Assembly: GCF_014203715.1 (NCBI RefSeq)
Contig: NZ_JACHJP010000005.1
Span: forward strand, 434,001 to 498,000
Source: Streptosporangium saharense
Lineage (GTDB): Bacteria > Actinomycetota > Actinomycetes > Streptosporangiales > Streptosporangiaceae
Length of the DNA stretch: 64,000 bases
Reading direction: 5' to 3'
A program made the translations under genes and the position numbers. Numbering within the stretch: position 1 is the stretch's first letter; every line of letters starts with the position of its first letter. The notes beneath the pieces were generated by a model. The model was given only the letters and a program-made list of their open reading frames with translations. It was not told where the DNA came from and did not search any database. Shown here in pieces: positions 23,842-32,121 of this stretch.

Positions 23842-24863
23842 TCCGGCTGCCCGCCTTCCTGGCCGTGGTGATCGCCATGGTGCTGGGTCTGGTGGCGGGC
23901 AGCCCGGCGCGAGCCGTACAGCAGGGTGTGCAGCAGGGGGAGCAGGACAACGAGGACACGGGTCTGCGGCTGCTGCGTGAGGCGGCGGCCGCGGCCAGGG
24001 GACGCGGATACGCGGGCACCCAGTACGTCACGACCTGGGGCCGTTCCGGCTCCTTCTCCTCGGTGGTCGAGGTCCACAACGTCCCGGGCCGGGGCCTTTC
24101 CGTGCGCTCACGGCCTTCGGGTACGGCGGGCTGGGTCGATCCCGGGGCTCCCGCGGGGAGCATGACCGCCCCCTCGGAGACGATGCTTGAGGTGCTGGCC
24201 CGCAACTACCGGGTGGTCGAGGCGGGCAGGACCAGCACCGGGGGCCGTGCCGCCCGCCTGGTGAACGTCCTGCGCGCCGACGGCACCCTCGCGGCGCGTT
24301 ACTGGCTGGACGAGGCGGGGGGCCTGGCGCTGCGCCGTGAGCTGTTCGACGGCCACGGCAGGACCGTCCACGTGGGCGGTTTCCTCGACCTGACCCTCGA
24401 CCCGGCGCGCGGGGGCGCCGTCGCCGTGCCGACGCCGGGTGGCGTCGATCTGGGCGAGGTGCCCGCCCTCATGGACCTGGGATGGCGTTTCCCCACCGAG
24501 CTTCCCGGCCGTCTTGAGCTGTTCGCCGCGCACACGGAGCCTGCCGGATACTTGTATCTGGGGTATTCGGATGGCTTGTCGGTCGTGTCAGTTTTTGTGG
24601 ACTCTGGTGTGCTTGACGGGGAAAAGCTCCGGGGATGGCATGCTCAGCGACGTGACGGGCATACGATCTGGATGCGGAACTCAGCCGAGCAGGGGACGAT
24701 CTGGGCAAGTGGGGACCATGTCTACACCGTCTTCGCGGACGCTCCGGCCGACACGGTCGACGCCGCTGTGGCGGCGCTGCCCCACGAACCCGCCCCGAAC
24801 CTGTGGAACCGGCTGGGCAGAGGAGCCCACCGCCTGCTTTCCTGGGTCAATCCCTTCGGATAG
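23838..24863 (+). CDS. RseB/MucB-like secreted sigma-factor regulator
   Basis: A 341-residue protein with a signal peptide (about residues 1-26, ending SPARA). The fold appears as in the LolA/RseB family: LLREAAAAARGRGYAGTQYVTTW, then repeated strands including TMLEVLARNYRVVEAGRTSTGGRAARLVNVLR and ARYWLDEAGGLALRRELFD. In proteobacteria RseB guards RseA from proteolysis; the gene order suggests the same here. Its GTG start overlaps the anti-sigma stop. A stretch at 24541-24715 uses many codons ending in T or A, unlike the rest. Confidence 0.82.
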   Translation: MIRLPAFLAVVIAMVLGLVAGSPARAVQQGVQQGEQDNEDTGLRLLREAAAAARGRGYAGTQYVTTWGRSGSFSSVVEVHNVPGRGLSVRSRPSGTAGWVDPGAPAGSMTAPSETMLEVLARNYRVVEAGRTSTGGRAARLVNVLRADGTLAARYWLDEAGGLALRRELFDGHGRTVHVGGFLDLTLDPARGGAVAVPTPGGVDLGEVPALMDLGWRFPTELPGRLELFAAHTEPAGYLYLGYSDGLSVVSVFVDSGVLDGEKLRGWHAQRRDGHTIWMRNSAEQGTIWASGDHVYTVFADAPADTVDAAVAALPHEPAPNLWNRLGRGAHRLLSWVNPFG

Positions 24864-24959
24864 GGCGCGTTTTACGTCTCTCGTATGCCGTTCAGGGGAA
24901 GATTGCCGGGTACCCCCCGGTGAGTGGCCTCATGCGAGGCGAGGAGTGGTGAACATTCG

Positions 24960-26582
24960 ATGACCGACGAGAACCGTGGCCACGAGGCGGACGACGCCGA
25001 GGGGCGTACGCCGTCGGGGCAGCCCGACGGCAGAGGCGGTGCCGGCGCGACCTCGGAGTTCTCCAGGCCGGAGTTCCTGCCCGCCGGACAGCCGCCTCCT
25101 CCGCCCGTGGACCGATCCCACGCTCCTTCCCACGGCCCCCAGGGGTACGGCGAGGGCTGGAGCCAGCTCGGTGAGCCTCCCGGCCGTGCCCGCTGGGGCG
25201 GCCAGGAGCAGGAGGGGCCCGGATACGAGGACTGGACCGGGCGTCAGGCCCCGCCGCCCGCGAGCGGCTGGGGAGACCCTTCGGGCAGGACCCACCGCGA
25301 CACGGCGATCTTCGCCACCCCGGGAGGCCTTCCCGGCAACCAGCCGCCCCCGCCCTCGCGGGCACAGGGCCTCGGCCCCGGCTGGGCGCCGCCGCCCGTC
25401 CCCGGTGGGCCGGGGCCGTACGACGGGACCTTCGGGGGCCGGGCCGTCACCGAGCGGCGTGGGCCGCGCACCGGCACGCTGGCCGTACTGGCCGTGCTGA
25501 TCGCGCTGCTGGCCTCCGCGGCGGGCAGCTTCGGCACCTACCTGCTCACCCGTCCCGGCAACTCCGACCTCGACCCGTCCTACCGGCTGGGGACGGCGCC
25601 GAGCGGCTCCAACTCCAGGGCTCCCGAGTCGATCGCGGGGGTGGCCTCCAAGGTGCTGCCGAGCGTGGTCTCGCTCTCGGTCAACGCGGGCACGAGTTCG
25701 AGCACCGGCTCCGGCTTCCTGATCAAGGGCGGCTACATCGTGACCAACAACCACGTGGTCGCCGGGGCCGAGCCGAACAACAGCCAGATCCAGATCCAGT
25801 TCAGCAACCGCAAGTCGACCTCCGCCCACGTCGTGGGCCGCGACCCGGAGTCCGACCTCGCCGTGGTCAAGCCCGACGAGACCTTCGGCGCCCCGGAGAT
25901 CGCCCTCGGCAACTCCGACAACGTGGTCGTCGGTGACCCGGTCGTCGCCATCGGCTCCCCGCTCGGCCTGACCGGAACCGTCACCTCGGGCATCGTCAGC
26001 GCCCTCAACCGTCCCGTCCAGGCCGGTGAGGAGAACAGCACCGACACGACCTGGCTGAGCGCCATCCAGACCGACGCCGCCATCAACCCCGGCAACTCGG
26101 GCGGCCCGCTGGTCAACGCGGCGGGCGAGGTGATCGGCGTCAACTCGGCCATCGCCACCCTCGGCAGGTCGCTCGGCGGTCAGAGCGGCAGCATCGGCCT
26201 CGGCTTCGCCATCCCGGTCAACCACGCCCGCAGGGTCGCCGAGGAGCTGATCACCACCGGCAGCGCGAAGAAGTCGCGGATCGGCATCACCATCGACCAG
26301 TCCTACCAGGGCACGGGCGTCCGCATCGACACCGAGGTCAGGAGCGGCACCCAGCCCATCGAGCCCAAGGGCCCCGCCGACAACGCCGGTCTCAAGCCCG
26401 GGGACATCATCGTCGAGATCAACGGCACCGTCCTGCAGGACGGCTACGAACTGATCGCGCTGATCCGCAACAAGGCGCCGGGAGAGAAGCTGACTGTGAA
26501 GTTCCAGCGTGGCGGCCAGGAGAAGACGACAGTTGTGACCATCGGTGCCGCGTCCCCGCAGCCCACGCCCAGTCCCTCATGA
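24960..26582 (+). CDS. htrA: HtrA/DegP-type membrane serine protease with PDZ domain
   Basis: A 540-residue protein: a disordered Pro/Gly-rich cytoplasmic N-terminus of about 170 residues, a membrane helix (GTLAVLAVLIALLASAAGSFGTYLL), a trypsin-like protease domain and a PDZ domain at the end (GPADNAGLKPGDIIVEINGTVL). The catalytic triad is His in TNNHVVAG, Asp in ESDLAVVK and Ser in PGNSGGPLVN. It degrades or refolds damaged exported proteins. The place after sigE-rseA matches the known actinobacterial sigE regulon. GAGGAG precedes the ATG by about 13 bases. Confidence 0.94.
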   Translation: MTDENRGHEADDAEGRTPSGQPDGRGGAGATSEFSRPEFLPAGQPPPPPVDRSHAPSHGPQGYGEGWSQLGEPPGRARWGGQEQEGPGYEDWTGRQAPPPASGWGDPSGRTHRDTAIFATPGGLPGNQPPPPSRAQGLGPGWAPPPVPGGPGPYDGTFGGRAVTERRGPRTGTLAVLAVLIALLASAAGSFGTYLLTRPGNSDLDPSYRLGTAPSGSNSRAPESIAGVASKVLPSVVSLSVNAGTSSSTGSGFLIKGGYIVTNNHVVAGAEPNNSQIQIQFSNRKSTSAHVVGRDPESDLAVVKPDETFGAPEIALGNSDNVVVGDPVVAIGSPLGLTGTVTSGIVSALNRPVQAGEENSTDTTWLSAIQTDAAINPGNSGGPLVNAAGEVIGVNSAIATLGRSLGGQSGSIGLGFAIPVNHARRVAEELITTGSAKKSRIGITIDQSYQGTGVRIDTEVRSGTQPIEPKGPADNAGLKPGDIIVEINGTVLQDGYELIALIRNKAPGEKLTVKFQRGGQEKTTVVTIGAASPQPTPSPS

Positions 26583-26633
26583 TCGGTGGAGGGGCTGGTG
26601 CGGTCACGAGTCGGGGGCATTAGTCTGGAAAAG

Positions 26634-26655
26634 GCTCCGGGCGTGTGCCCGGAGC
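26634..26655 (+). terminator. Hairpin between htrA and tatB
   Basis: A perfect 9-bp stem, GCTCCGGGC and GCCCGGAGC, with loop GTGT. It lies 52 bases after the htrA stop and 33 before the tatB start. It is either the htrA terminator or a tatB leader structure. Confidence 0.6.
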
Positions 26656-26688
26656 GCCGCCTCGGTGTCATCCCGCTAGGAGATCACG

Positions 26689-27066
26689 GTGTTCGGACTC
26701 GGCTGGCCTGAGATCGTGGCGCTTGTGGTCATCGCGCTCCTCGTCTTCGGGCCGGAGAAACTGCCCCAGGCGGCCGCGCAGGCGGGCAAGACGCTGCGTT
26801 CCCTGCGGCAGATGGCCAACAACGCCAAACAGGACCTGCAGGCCGGTCTCGGGCCGGAGTTCGCCAACTTCGACCCGACCGACCTGAACCCGAAGAACTT
26901 CGTCCGCAAGCACCTCACGGGTGACCTGGAGGACGAGTGGCGCAGCGTCACGGCGAGCGTCGCCGGAGGGGCCGCCGTCTCAAGCCGCGCGGGCACCGAC
27001 CTGCTCGACGACTTCGACGAGCTGGGGTACGGCGAGCTCCCGCCCTACGACTCCGAGGCCACCTGA
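26689..27066 (+). CDS. tatB: Sec-independent protein translocase subunit TatB
   Basis: A 125-residue protein with the TatA/B layout: an N-terminal membrane helix MFGLGWPEIVALVVIALLVFGPEKLP with the conserved FGP hinge, an amphipathic helix (QAAAQAGKTLRSLRQMANNAKQDL), and an acidic C-terminus. The E in GWPEI and the GPEFANFDPTDLNPKNFVRKHL region favour TatB over TatA. It starts with GTG at 26689 after AGGAG with six-base spacing. It follows htrA as in the Rv1223-Rv1224 arrangement, from memory. TatA and TatC must be elsewhere. Confidence 0.9.
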   Translation: MFGLGWPEIVALVVIALLVFGPEKLPQAAAQAGKTLRSLRQMANNAKQDLQAGLGPEFANFDPTDLNPKNFVRKHLTGDLEDEWRSVTASVAGGAAVSSRAGTDLLDDFDELGYGELPPYDSEAT

Positions 27067-27094
27067 CCTTCGGGACGCCCGCCGTACACTCCGC

Positions 27095-28237
27095 TCAGCG
27101 GCCCCTGGTCGGGGAGATGCCGAGCTGCATGCCCTTGAGGCTGTTGGACCTCCTGCTCAGGCCCGAGGCGATCCGGATCAGCTCCGCGGCGGCCGGGGCG
27201 TCGGGATCGGTGAGCACGAGGGGCTTGCCCTCGTCGCCGCCCTCACGCAGCCGCATGTCGATCGGCACCTGGCCGAGCAGCGGAACCCGGGCGCCGAGGG
27301 TGCGGGTGAGCGCGTCGGCGACCGTCTGGCCACCGCCCTCGCCGAAGACGGCGATCCGCTCGTCACAGTGCGGGCAGGGCAGCCAGGCCATGTTCTCGAT
27401 GACGCCCGCGATCTGCTGGTGGGTCTGCACGGCGATCGAACCCGCGCGCTCGGCCACCTCGGCGGCTGCCTGCTGCGGCGTCGTCACCACGAGGATCTCG
27501 GCCGTCGGCATCCGCTGCGCCACCGAGATCGCGATGTCACCGGTGCCGGGGGGCAGGTCCATCAGCAGCACGTCGAGGTCGCCCCAGAAGACGTCGGCGA
27601 GGAACTGGTGCAGCGCCCTGTCCAGCATCGGGCCACGCCACACCACCGGGGTGTTGCCGTCCGGCTTGAACATGCCGACCGAGATGACCTTGATGTCATG
27701 CGCGACCGGCGGCATGATCATGTCTTCGACCTTGGTCGGACGCTCGGAGACACCGAGCATCCGGGGCACGCTGTGGCCGTAGATGTCGGCGTCCACGACG
27801 CCGACCTTCAGCCCGCTCGCGGCCATCGCGGCGGCGAGGTTGACGGTCACCGACGACTTGCCGACGCCGCCCTTGCCCGAGGCCACCGCGAACACCCGGG
27901 TCAGCGAACCGGCCTGGGCGAAGGGAATCTCCTTCTCCGGCCCCTTGTTGCCGCGCAGTTTCGTCTGGAGCGCCTTGCGTTGCTCGGTGCTCATGACGTC
28001 CATCTCGACCTGGACGCCCGTCACCCCTTCGACCTTGGAGACGGCGGTGGTGACATCGCGCGTGATGGTGTCACGCATGGGACAGCCGGACACGGTGAGG
28101 TAGATCCCGACGCGCACCACCCCCTCGGGGGAGATGTCGACGCTCTTGACCATGTCCAGATCGGTGATCGGCCGACGGATCTCAGGGTCGTTGACGGTCG
28201 CCAGCGCGGCCGTGACCAGTTCCGGGGTAGGTGCCAT
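27095..28237 (-). CDS. mrp: Mrp/ApbC family P-loop ATPase, iron-sulfur cluster carrier
   Basis: A 380-residue protein. Residues 1-95 form a DUF59/MIP18-like domain (ALATVNDPEIRRPITDLDMV and VSGCPMRDTITRDV). The ATPase has the deviant Walker A SGKGGVGKSS and DADIYGHS, MPPVAHDIKVISVGM and LPPGTGD. PCPHCDERIAVFGEGGG holds the Cys-x-x-Cys pair that bridges clusters. It loads Fe-S clusters onto apoproteins in the cytoplasm. It converges on tatB with a 28-base gap. Confidence 0.93.
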   Translation of the reverse strand: MAPTPELVTAALATVNDPEIRRPITDLDMVKSVDISPEGVVRVGIYLTVSGCPMRDTITRDVTTAVSKVEGVTGVQVEMDVMSTEQRKALQTKLRGNKGPEKEIPFAQAGSLTRVFAVASGKGGVGKSSVTVNLAAAMAASGLKVGVVDADIYGHSVPRMLGVSERPTKVEDMIMPPVAHDIKVISVGMFKPDGNTPVVWRGPMLDRALHQFLADVFWGDLDVLLMDLPPGTGDIAISVAQRMPTAEILVVTTPQQAAAEVAERAGSIAVQTHQQIAGVIENMAWLPCPHCDERIAVFGEGGGQTVADALTRTLGARVPLLGQVPIDMRLREGGDEGKPLVLTDPDAPAAAELIRIASGLSRRSNSLKGMQLGISPTRGR

Positions 28238-28459
28238 CGAAGTGTCGGCAACGGGCGTCGCGATGAGGCGGCGGGGCTGCCGTCCCTCCTTGTCTATTGT
28301 CGTCCAGGCGTTTCACGGACAGTTCGTGCCGCTCCCGGCTGGGAGCGGAAGGAGTCACGGACCCATGGTATGAACCCGGGGTCGACGCGGAGAATTCCGG
28401 GCTCCCGCACCCGGGTGATCCCCTATGTAGGTGCGCGTGCAACAGTCTAAGGTTACTCC

Positions 28460-28939
28460 GTGACCGTTACGGCGGACGAGTCGGAAGAGTCCGTCAGCTC
28501 GGAGGAGCTGGCGGTCTGGAGGGCGTTGCAACGCGTCCAGGCCCGTGTCACCCGGGCTCTTGAGGCCGATCTGCTCGTCGGTCACGACCTCGCCCTGGCC
28601 TCCTACGACGTGCTTTCTCATCTGGCGGAGACGCCGGAGGGCCGGCTGCGCATGAACGACCTGGCCGAACGGGTCCTGCTCTCCCGCAGCGGCCTGACCC
28701 GCCTGATCGACCGCCTCCAGCGTGACGGCCTGGTCGAGCGCGAGGCCTGCCCCAGCGACGCCCGCGGCCTGTTCGCGGTCCTCACCGAGGCCGGTGCCGT
28801 ACGGCTCACGCAGGCCCGTCCCACCTACCTGCGCGGCATCCGCACCCAGCTCCTCGACACCCTGGGCCCCGAGGAGCTCCGCCGCTGCGCCTCGACCCTG
28901 AACAGGCTCTTCCCCGGGGACGACTCAGGGGGCGTCTGA
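28460..28939 (+). CDS. MarR family transcriptional regulator
   Basis: A 159-residue winged-helix regulator. The DNA-binding region is LRMNDLAERVLLSRSGLTRLIDRLQRDGLVEREACPSDARGLFAVLTEAG, with the DxR wing motif of MarR proteins. N- and C-terminal helices should form the dimer. It starts with GTG at 28460 and is divergent from mrp with 222 bases between. No divergent efflux or degradation gene identifies a target; autoregulation is likely. Its end overlaps the DUF1003 gene by 15 bases. Confidence 0.9.
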   Translation: MTVTADESEESVSSEELAVWRALQRVQARVTRALEADLLVGHDLALASYDVLSHLAETPEGRLRMNDLAERVLLSRSGLTRLIDRLQRDGLVEREACPSDARGLFAVLTEAGAVRLTQARPTYLRGIRTQLLDTLGPEELRRCASTLNRLFPGDDSGGV

Positions 28940-29413
28940 GGGTTCCGGGGACTGGGGCTGCTGGAGGTCTTCCAGGAGGCGTTGCAGTTCGGAGCGGACG
29001 TAGTCTCGGGTGGCCACGTCGCCCAGGGCTATCCGCAGGGCCGCGATCTCCCGGGTCAGGTATTCCAGGTCGGCCTGGGTGCGTTCCGCGGCGGCGCGGT
29101 CGATGTCGGTCTGGATGCGGTCCCGGTCGTCCTGGCGGTTCTGGGCGAGCAGGATCAGCGGCGCCGCGTAGGACGCCTGGAGCGACAGCATCAGCGTGAG
29201 GAAGATGAACGGGTAGGGGTCGAACTTCCCCTCGCCGGGGAAGAGGGCGTTCCACACCACCCAGACCGCGACGAAGACGGTCATGTAGACGAGGAACCTG
29301 GCGGTGCCGAGGAAGCGCGCGATGCGCTCGGACAGCTGCCCGAAGGCCTCGGGGTCGTAGTGCGGGCGCAGGCGAAGGCCCCGCTGTCTCGGCTGGTCGA
29401 GACGGTCAACCAT
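28925..29413 (-). CDS. DUF1003 family membrane protein
   Basis: A 162-residue protein with two membrane helices: FLVYMTVFVAVWVVWNALF and the DUF1003 signature PYPFIFLTLMLSLQASYAAPLILLAQNRQDDRDR. A charged coiled-coil tail follows. The start ATG overlaps the last eight bases of the MgtE-like gene, so the two are one operon. The pairing with an MgtE-domain protein is common in actinobacteria. The molecular function is not known. Confidence 0.9.
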   Translation of the reverse strand: MVDRLDQPRQRGLRLRPHYDPEAFGQLSERIARFLGTARFLVYMTVFVAVWVVWNALFPGEGKFDPYPFIFLTLMLSLQASYAAPLILLAQNRQDDRDRIQTDIDRAAAERTQADLEYLTREIAALRIALGDVATRDYVRSELQRLLEDLQQPQSPEPSDAP

Positions 29414-30647
29414 GTTCGGCTCCTGGTTCGTGGTCCCGCTCCCGCCAGTCCTCGGGCAGCAGGTGGTCGAGAACGTCGTCCACGGTGACGGCGCCGACCA
29501 GGCGGCCGAGCTCGTCCACCACGGGTACCGCCATCAGGTTGTAGGTGGCCATGTAGGAGGCCACCTGGTTGAGGGTGAACTCGGGTCTGATCGGGTCGAG
29601 CGAGCTGTCCACGACCCCGCCGAGCAGCGTCGAGGGGGGCTCGCGCAGCAGCCGTTGGAAGTGGGCCAGCCCGAGGAAGCGGCCGGTCGGGGTCTCGATG
29701 GGCGGCCTGGCCACGTAGACCTGCGCGGCCACGGAGGGCGTGACCTCCCGCTGGCGGATGTGGGCGAGCGCCTCGGCGACGGTAGCGCTCGGCGGCAGGA
29801 CCACGGGCTCGCTGGTCATCATGCCGCCCGCGGTGTCCTCCGGGTAGACCAGCAGCCGCCGGATGGGCGCGACCTCCTCGGGCTCCATCAGCGCCATCAG
29901 CGCCTCGGCCTGTTCCGGGGGGAGGTCCTGGAGCAGGTCGGCCGCGTCGTCGGGGTCCATCTCCTCAAGGACGTCCGCGGCGCGGCGGGGGGTGAGCCTG
30001 CCCAGGATGCCGATCTGGTCGCGTTCCGGGAGCTCTTCGAGCACGTCGGCGAGCCGTACGTCGTCGAGGGCGGCGGCGACCTCGGTGCGGCGTTTGGCGG
30101 GCAGCTCGTGCAGGGCGCTGGCCAGGTCAGCGGCGCGCATCGTCTCGAAGGCGACAAGCAGACCGGCCGCGCCCTGGTCCTTCTGCACGGCGTTGAAGCC
30201 GCTGACCTCGGACCAGTCGACGATCCTGGCCGGGCCGCGCCGCCGCAGGCCGAGTCCCTGGCTCATTTTGACGACCGCGACCTTGGTGACGAGCCACTCG
30301 GCGCGTCTGGTCTGCTCCATGGCCAGGTCCAGGACGGTCACGCGCTCGCCCTCGACCTGCACCTCCAGGTCGAGCATCTGGCCGATGACCAGGGTCTCGG
30401 TTGCCCGCTGTTCGAAGCGCCGCATGTTGATCTGGCCGCTGAAGACGACGGAGCCCGCCTCGATGCCGCGAACCCTGGTGATGGGCAGGAAGACCCGCCG
30501 TCTCGGCTGCACCTCGACGACCAGGCCGTGCACGCGTGGGGGAGTGGAGCCCGCGAACGCCACCACGACGTCCCTCACTCGCCCGATCTGGTCCCCCGCC
30601 GGGTCGAAGACCGGGGTTCCCGCGAGTCGCGCGATGAAGATCTTCAC
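29406..30647 (-). CDS. Soluble MgtE N-domain and CBS-pair protein with PRC-barrel-like front
   Basis: A 413-residue protein. Residues 1-75 look like a PRC-barrel (LAGTPVFDPAGDQIGRVRDVVV). The MgtE N-superhelix follows around 180-280 with repeated EELPERDQIGILGRLTPRRAADVLEEMDPDDAADLLQDLPPEQAEALM. Two CBS motifs come next (MMTSEPVVLPPSATVAEALAHI and ASYMATYNLMAVPVVDELGRLVGAVTVDDVLDHLL). The transmembrane channel of true MgtE is missing, so it is a sensor rather than a transporter. GTG at 30647 gives the start MKIFIARL; an upstream extension is possible. Confidence 0.88.
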   Translation of the reverse strand: MKIFIARLAGTPVFDPAGDQIGRVRDVVVAFAGSTPPRVHGLVVEVQPRRRVFLPITRVRGIEAGSVVFSGQINMRRFEQRATETLVIGQMLDLEVQVEGERVTVLDLAMEQTRRAEWLVTKVAVVKMSQGLGLRRRGPARIVDWSEVSGFNAVQKDQGAAGLLVAFETMRAADLASALHELPAKRRTEVAAALDDVRLADVLEELPERDQIGILGRLTPRRAADVLEEMDPDDAADLLQDLPPEQAEALMALMEPEEVAPIRRLLVYPEDTAGGMMTSEPVVLPPSATVAEALAHIRQREVTPSVAAQVYVARPPIETPTGRFLGLAHFQRLLREPPSTLLGGVVDSSLDPIRPEFTLNQVASYMATYNLMAVPVVDELGRLVGAVTVDDVLDHLLPEDWRERDHEPGAEHG

Positions 30648-30768
30648 ATCTGCAGGGTAGGTCGCCTTCCCGCCGCGGGGGTTCAAGGCTCGCTCACATT
30701 TCGGGCGTCCCCTTGCTGTTCGGACTCTCGACGTGTCAGCATCAAACTATGCGAACGGTAGTTACATC

Positions 30769-31707
30769 ATGAGGCGCGGCGGCCTGCTGATCGCTTTCGC
30801 GTCGTCCTGGTGCTTCGCGTTCTCCGGACCGATGGCCAAATATCTCGGCGCGGCCGGACTGACCCCGCTTGAGGCCGTCTGGGTGCGGATGGCCGGGGCG
30901 GGGCTGCTGCTCATGGGCATCCTGGCGCTCGTACGGCCCGCCGCGCTGCGCATCCCGCGCTCCCGGCTCCCGCTCTTCGTGGCCTACGCGATCGTCGCGG
31001 TCGCCGGGGTGCAGGCGCTGTACTTCGCGGCGATCACCAGGCTGCCGGTCGGCGTCACCCTGCTCATCGAGTACACCGCGCCGGTGCTGGTCGTGCTCTG
31101 GGTGCGTTTCGTCCGTCGTGTACGGCTGCCGCGCGCGGCCTTCGTCGGTGCCGTGGTCGCGGTCGTCGGCCTCGGCATCGTGGTCGAGGTGTGGTCGGGC
31201 CTCGCCCTCGACCCGGTCGGGCTGCTGCTCGCCTTCGGCGCCGCGGCCTGCTGCACGGGCTACTTCCTGCTCAGCGACGGCTTCGGCGGGGACATCGACC
31301 CGCTCGGCCTGATCGCCTGGGGCCTGGTCGGCGCCACGATCGTGCTCGTGCCGGTCTCCCAGCCGTGGAATATCCGGTGGCAGGCCTTCGGCCAGGTCGT
31401 CGCCCCCGCAGGAAGCCACCCGCTGCCCGTGCTGGCCGCGGCGCTGTGGATGATCCTCGTCGCGACCGTCGCCGCCTACATCCTCGGCGTCACCGCGGTG
31501 CGCCGCCTGTCGGCCGCCGTCGGCTCGACGGTCGCCTCGCTTGAGGTCATCGTGGGGGCGATCATCGCCTGGGTGCTCGTCGGCGAGGCGCTCGGCCCCT
31601 TCCAGATCGTCGGCGGCCTCATCGTCCTGGTCGGCGCCTACCTGGCCCAGCGCGCCACCTCCGCCCTGCCCGCCCCCGTCGAGGCGGAACCGGTCGGGGT
31701 CGGCTAG
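30769..31707 (+). CDS. EamA/DMT family transporter (RhtA-like)
   Basis: A 312-residue integral membrane protein with ten predicted helices in two EamA repeats, typical of drug/metabolite exporters of amino acids or similar solutes. Landmarks are SWCFAFSGPMAKYL at the start, LPVGVTLLIEYTAPVLVVLW at the end of the first repeat and STVASLEVIVGAIIAWVLVGEALGPFQIVGGLIVLVGAY in the second. ATG at 30769 is preferred to GTG at 30733. A seven-codon ORF overlaps this start. The substrate is unknown. Confidence 0.9.
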   Translation: MRRGGLLIAFASSWCFAFSGPMAKYLGAAGLTPLEAVWVRMAGAGLLLMGILALVRPAALRIPRSRLPLFVAYAIVAVAGVQALYFAAITRLPVGVTLLIEYTAPVLVVLWVRFVRRVRLPRAAFVGAVVAVVGLGIVVEVWSGLALDPVGLLLAFGAAACCTGYFLLSDGFGGDIDPLGLIAWGLVGATIVLVPVSQPWNIRWQAFGQVVAPAGSHPLPVLAAALWMILVATVAAYILGVTAVRRLSAAVGSTVASLEVIVGAIIAWVLVGEALGPFQIVGGLIVLVGAYLAQRATSALPAPVEAEPVGVG

Positions 31708-31716
31708 CCGTACGGC

Positions 31717-32079
31717 TCAGGCGGGCTCCTGGGGCGTCAGCCGTACGACCGTGGAGTCGGTGGCCCAGCGGGCGGTCAGGTTGGCCGCGTCGGGGGCATT
31801 GAGCCGCTCCTTGGCGAGCGCGGCGACCGCCTCGGGGGAGGCGGCCTGGTCCACCACCTCGACGGCGGCCTCGAAGACGACAAGCCGCGCCCCGTTGTCC
31901 TTGCTCCTGAGCGTCACCCGGACCCGCTCCGCCTCGGTCAGGTGGGGTAGGTCCTGCTCGCCGCCGCCGGTGACGAGATAGATCGCGCCGTCGTGCCACA
32001 CGTGCCAGGCGAGCCGCTGCCGGTCCAGGGACAGCCACAGGATCCCGGACTTCCTGGCGCCCTCCTCGATCACTCCCAT
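31717..32079 (-). CDS. Hypothetical protein, possibly a flavin-reductase/PNPOx-like split-barrel
   Basis: A 120-residue protein: MGVIEEGARKSGILWLSLD, then WHVWHDGAIYLVTGGGEQDLPHLTEAERVRVTLRSKDNGARLVVFEAAVEVV. The alternating strand pattern resembles pyridoxamine-oxidase-like split barrels, but no cofactor motif is clear. It is divergent from the citrate-lyase-like gene with only 42 bases between starts, suggesting a shared promoter region, and converges on the transporter gene with nine bases between stops. Confidence 0.72.
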   Translation of the reverse strand: MGVIEEGARKSGILWLSLDRQRLAWHVWHDGAIYLVTGGGEQDLPHLTEAERVRVTLRSKDNGARLVVFEAAVEVVDQAASPEAVAALAKERLNAPDAANLTARWATDSTVVRLTPQEPA

Positions 32080-32121
32080 GGCACGAATGTACGGCCTGGC
32101 GGCTGCCGCTACCGTTGGGCC

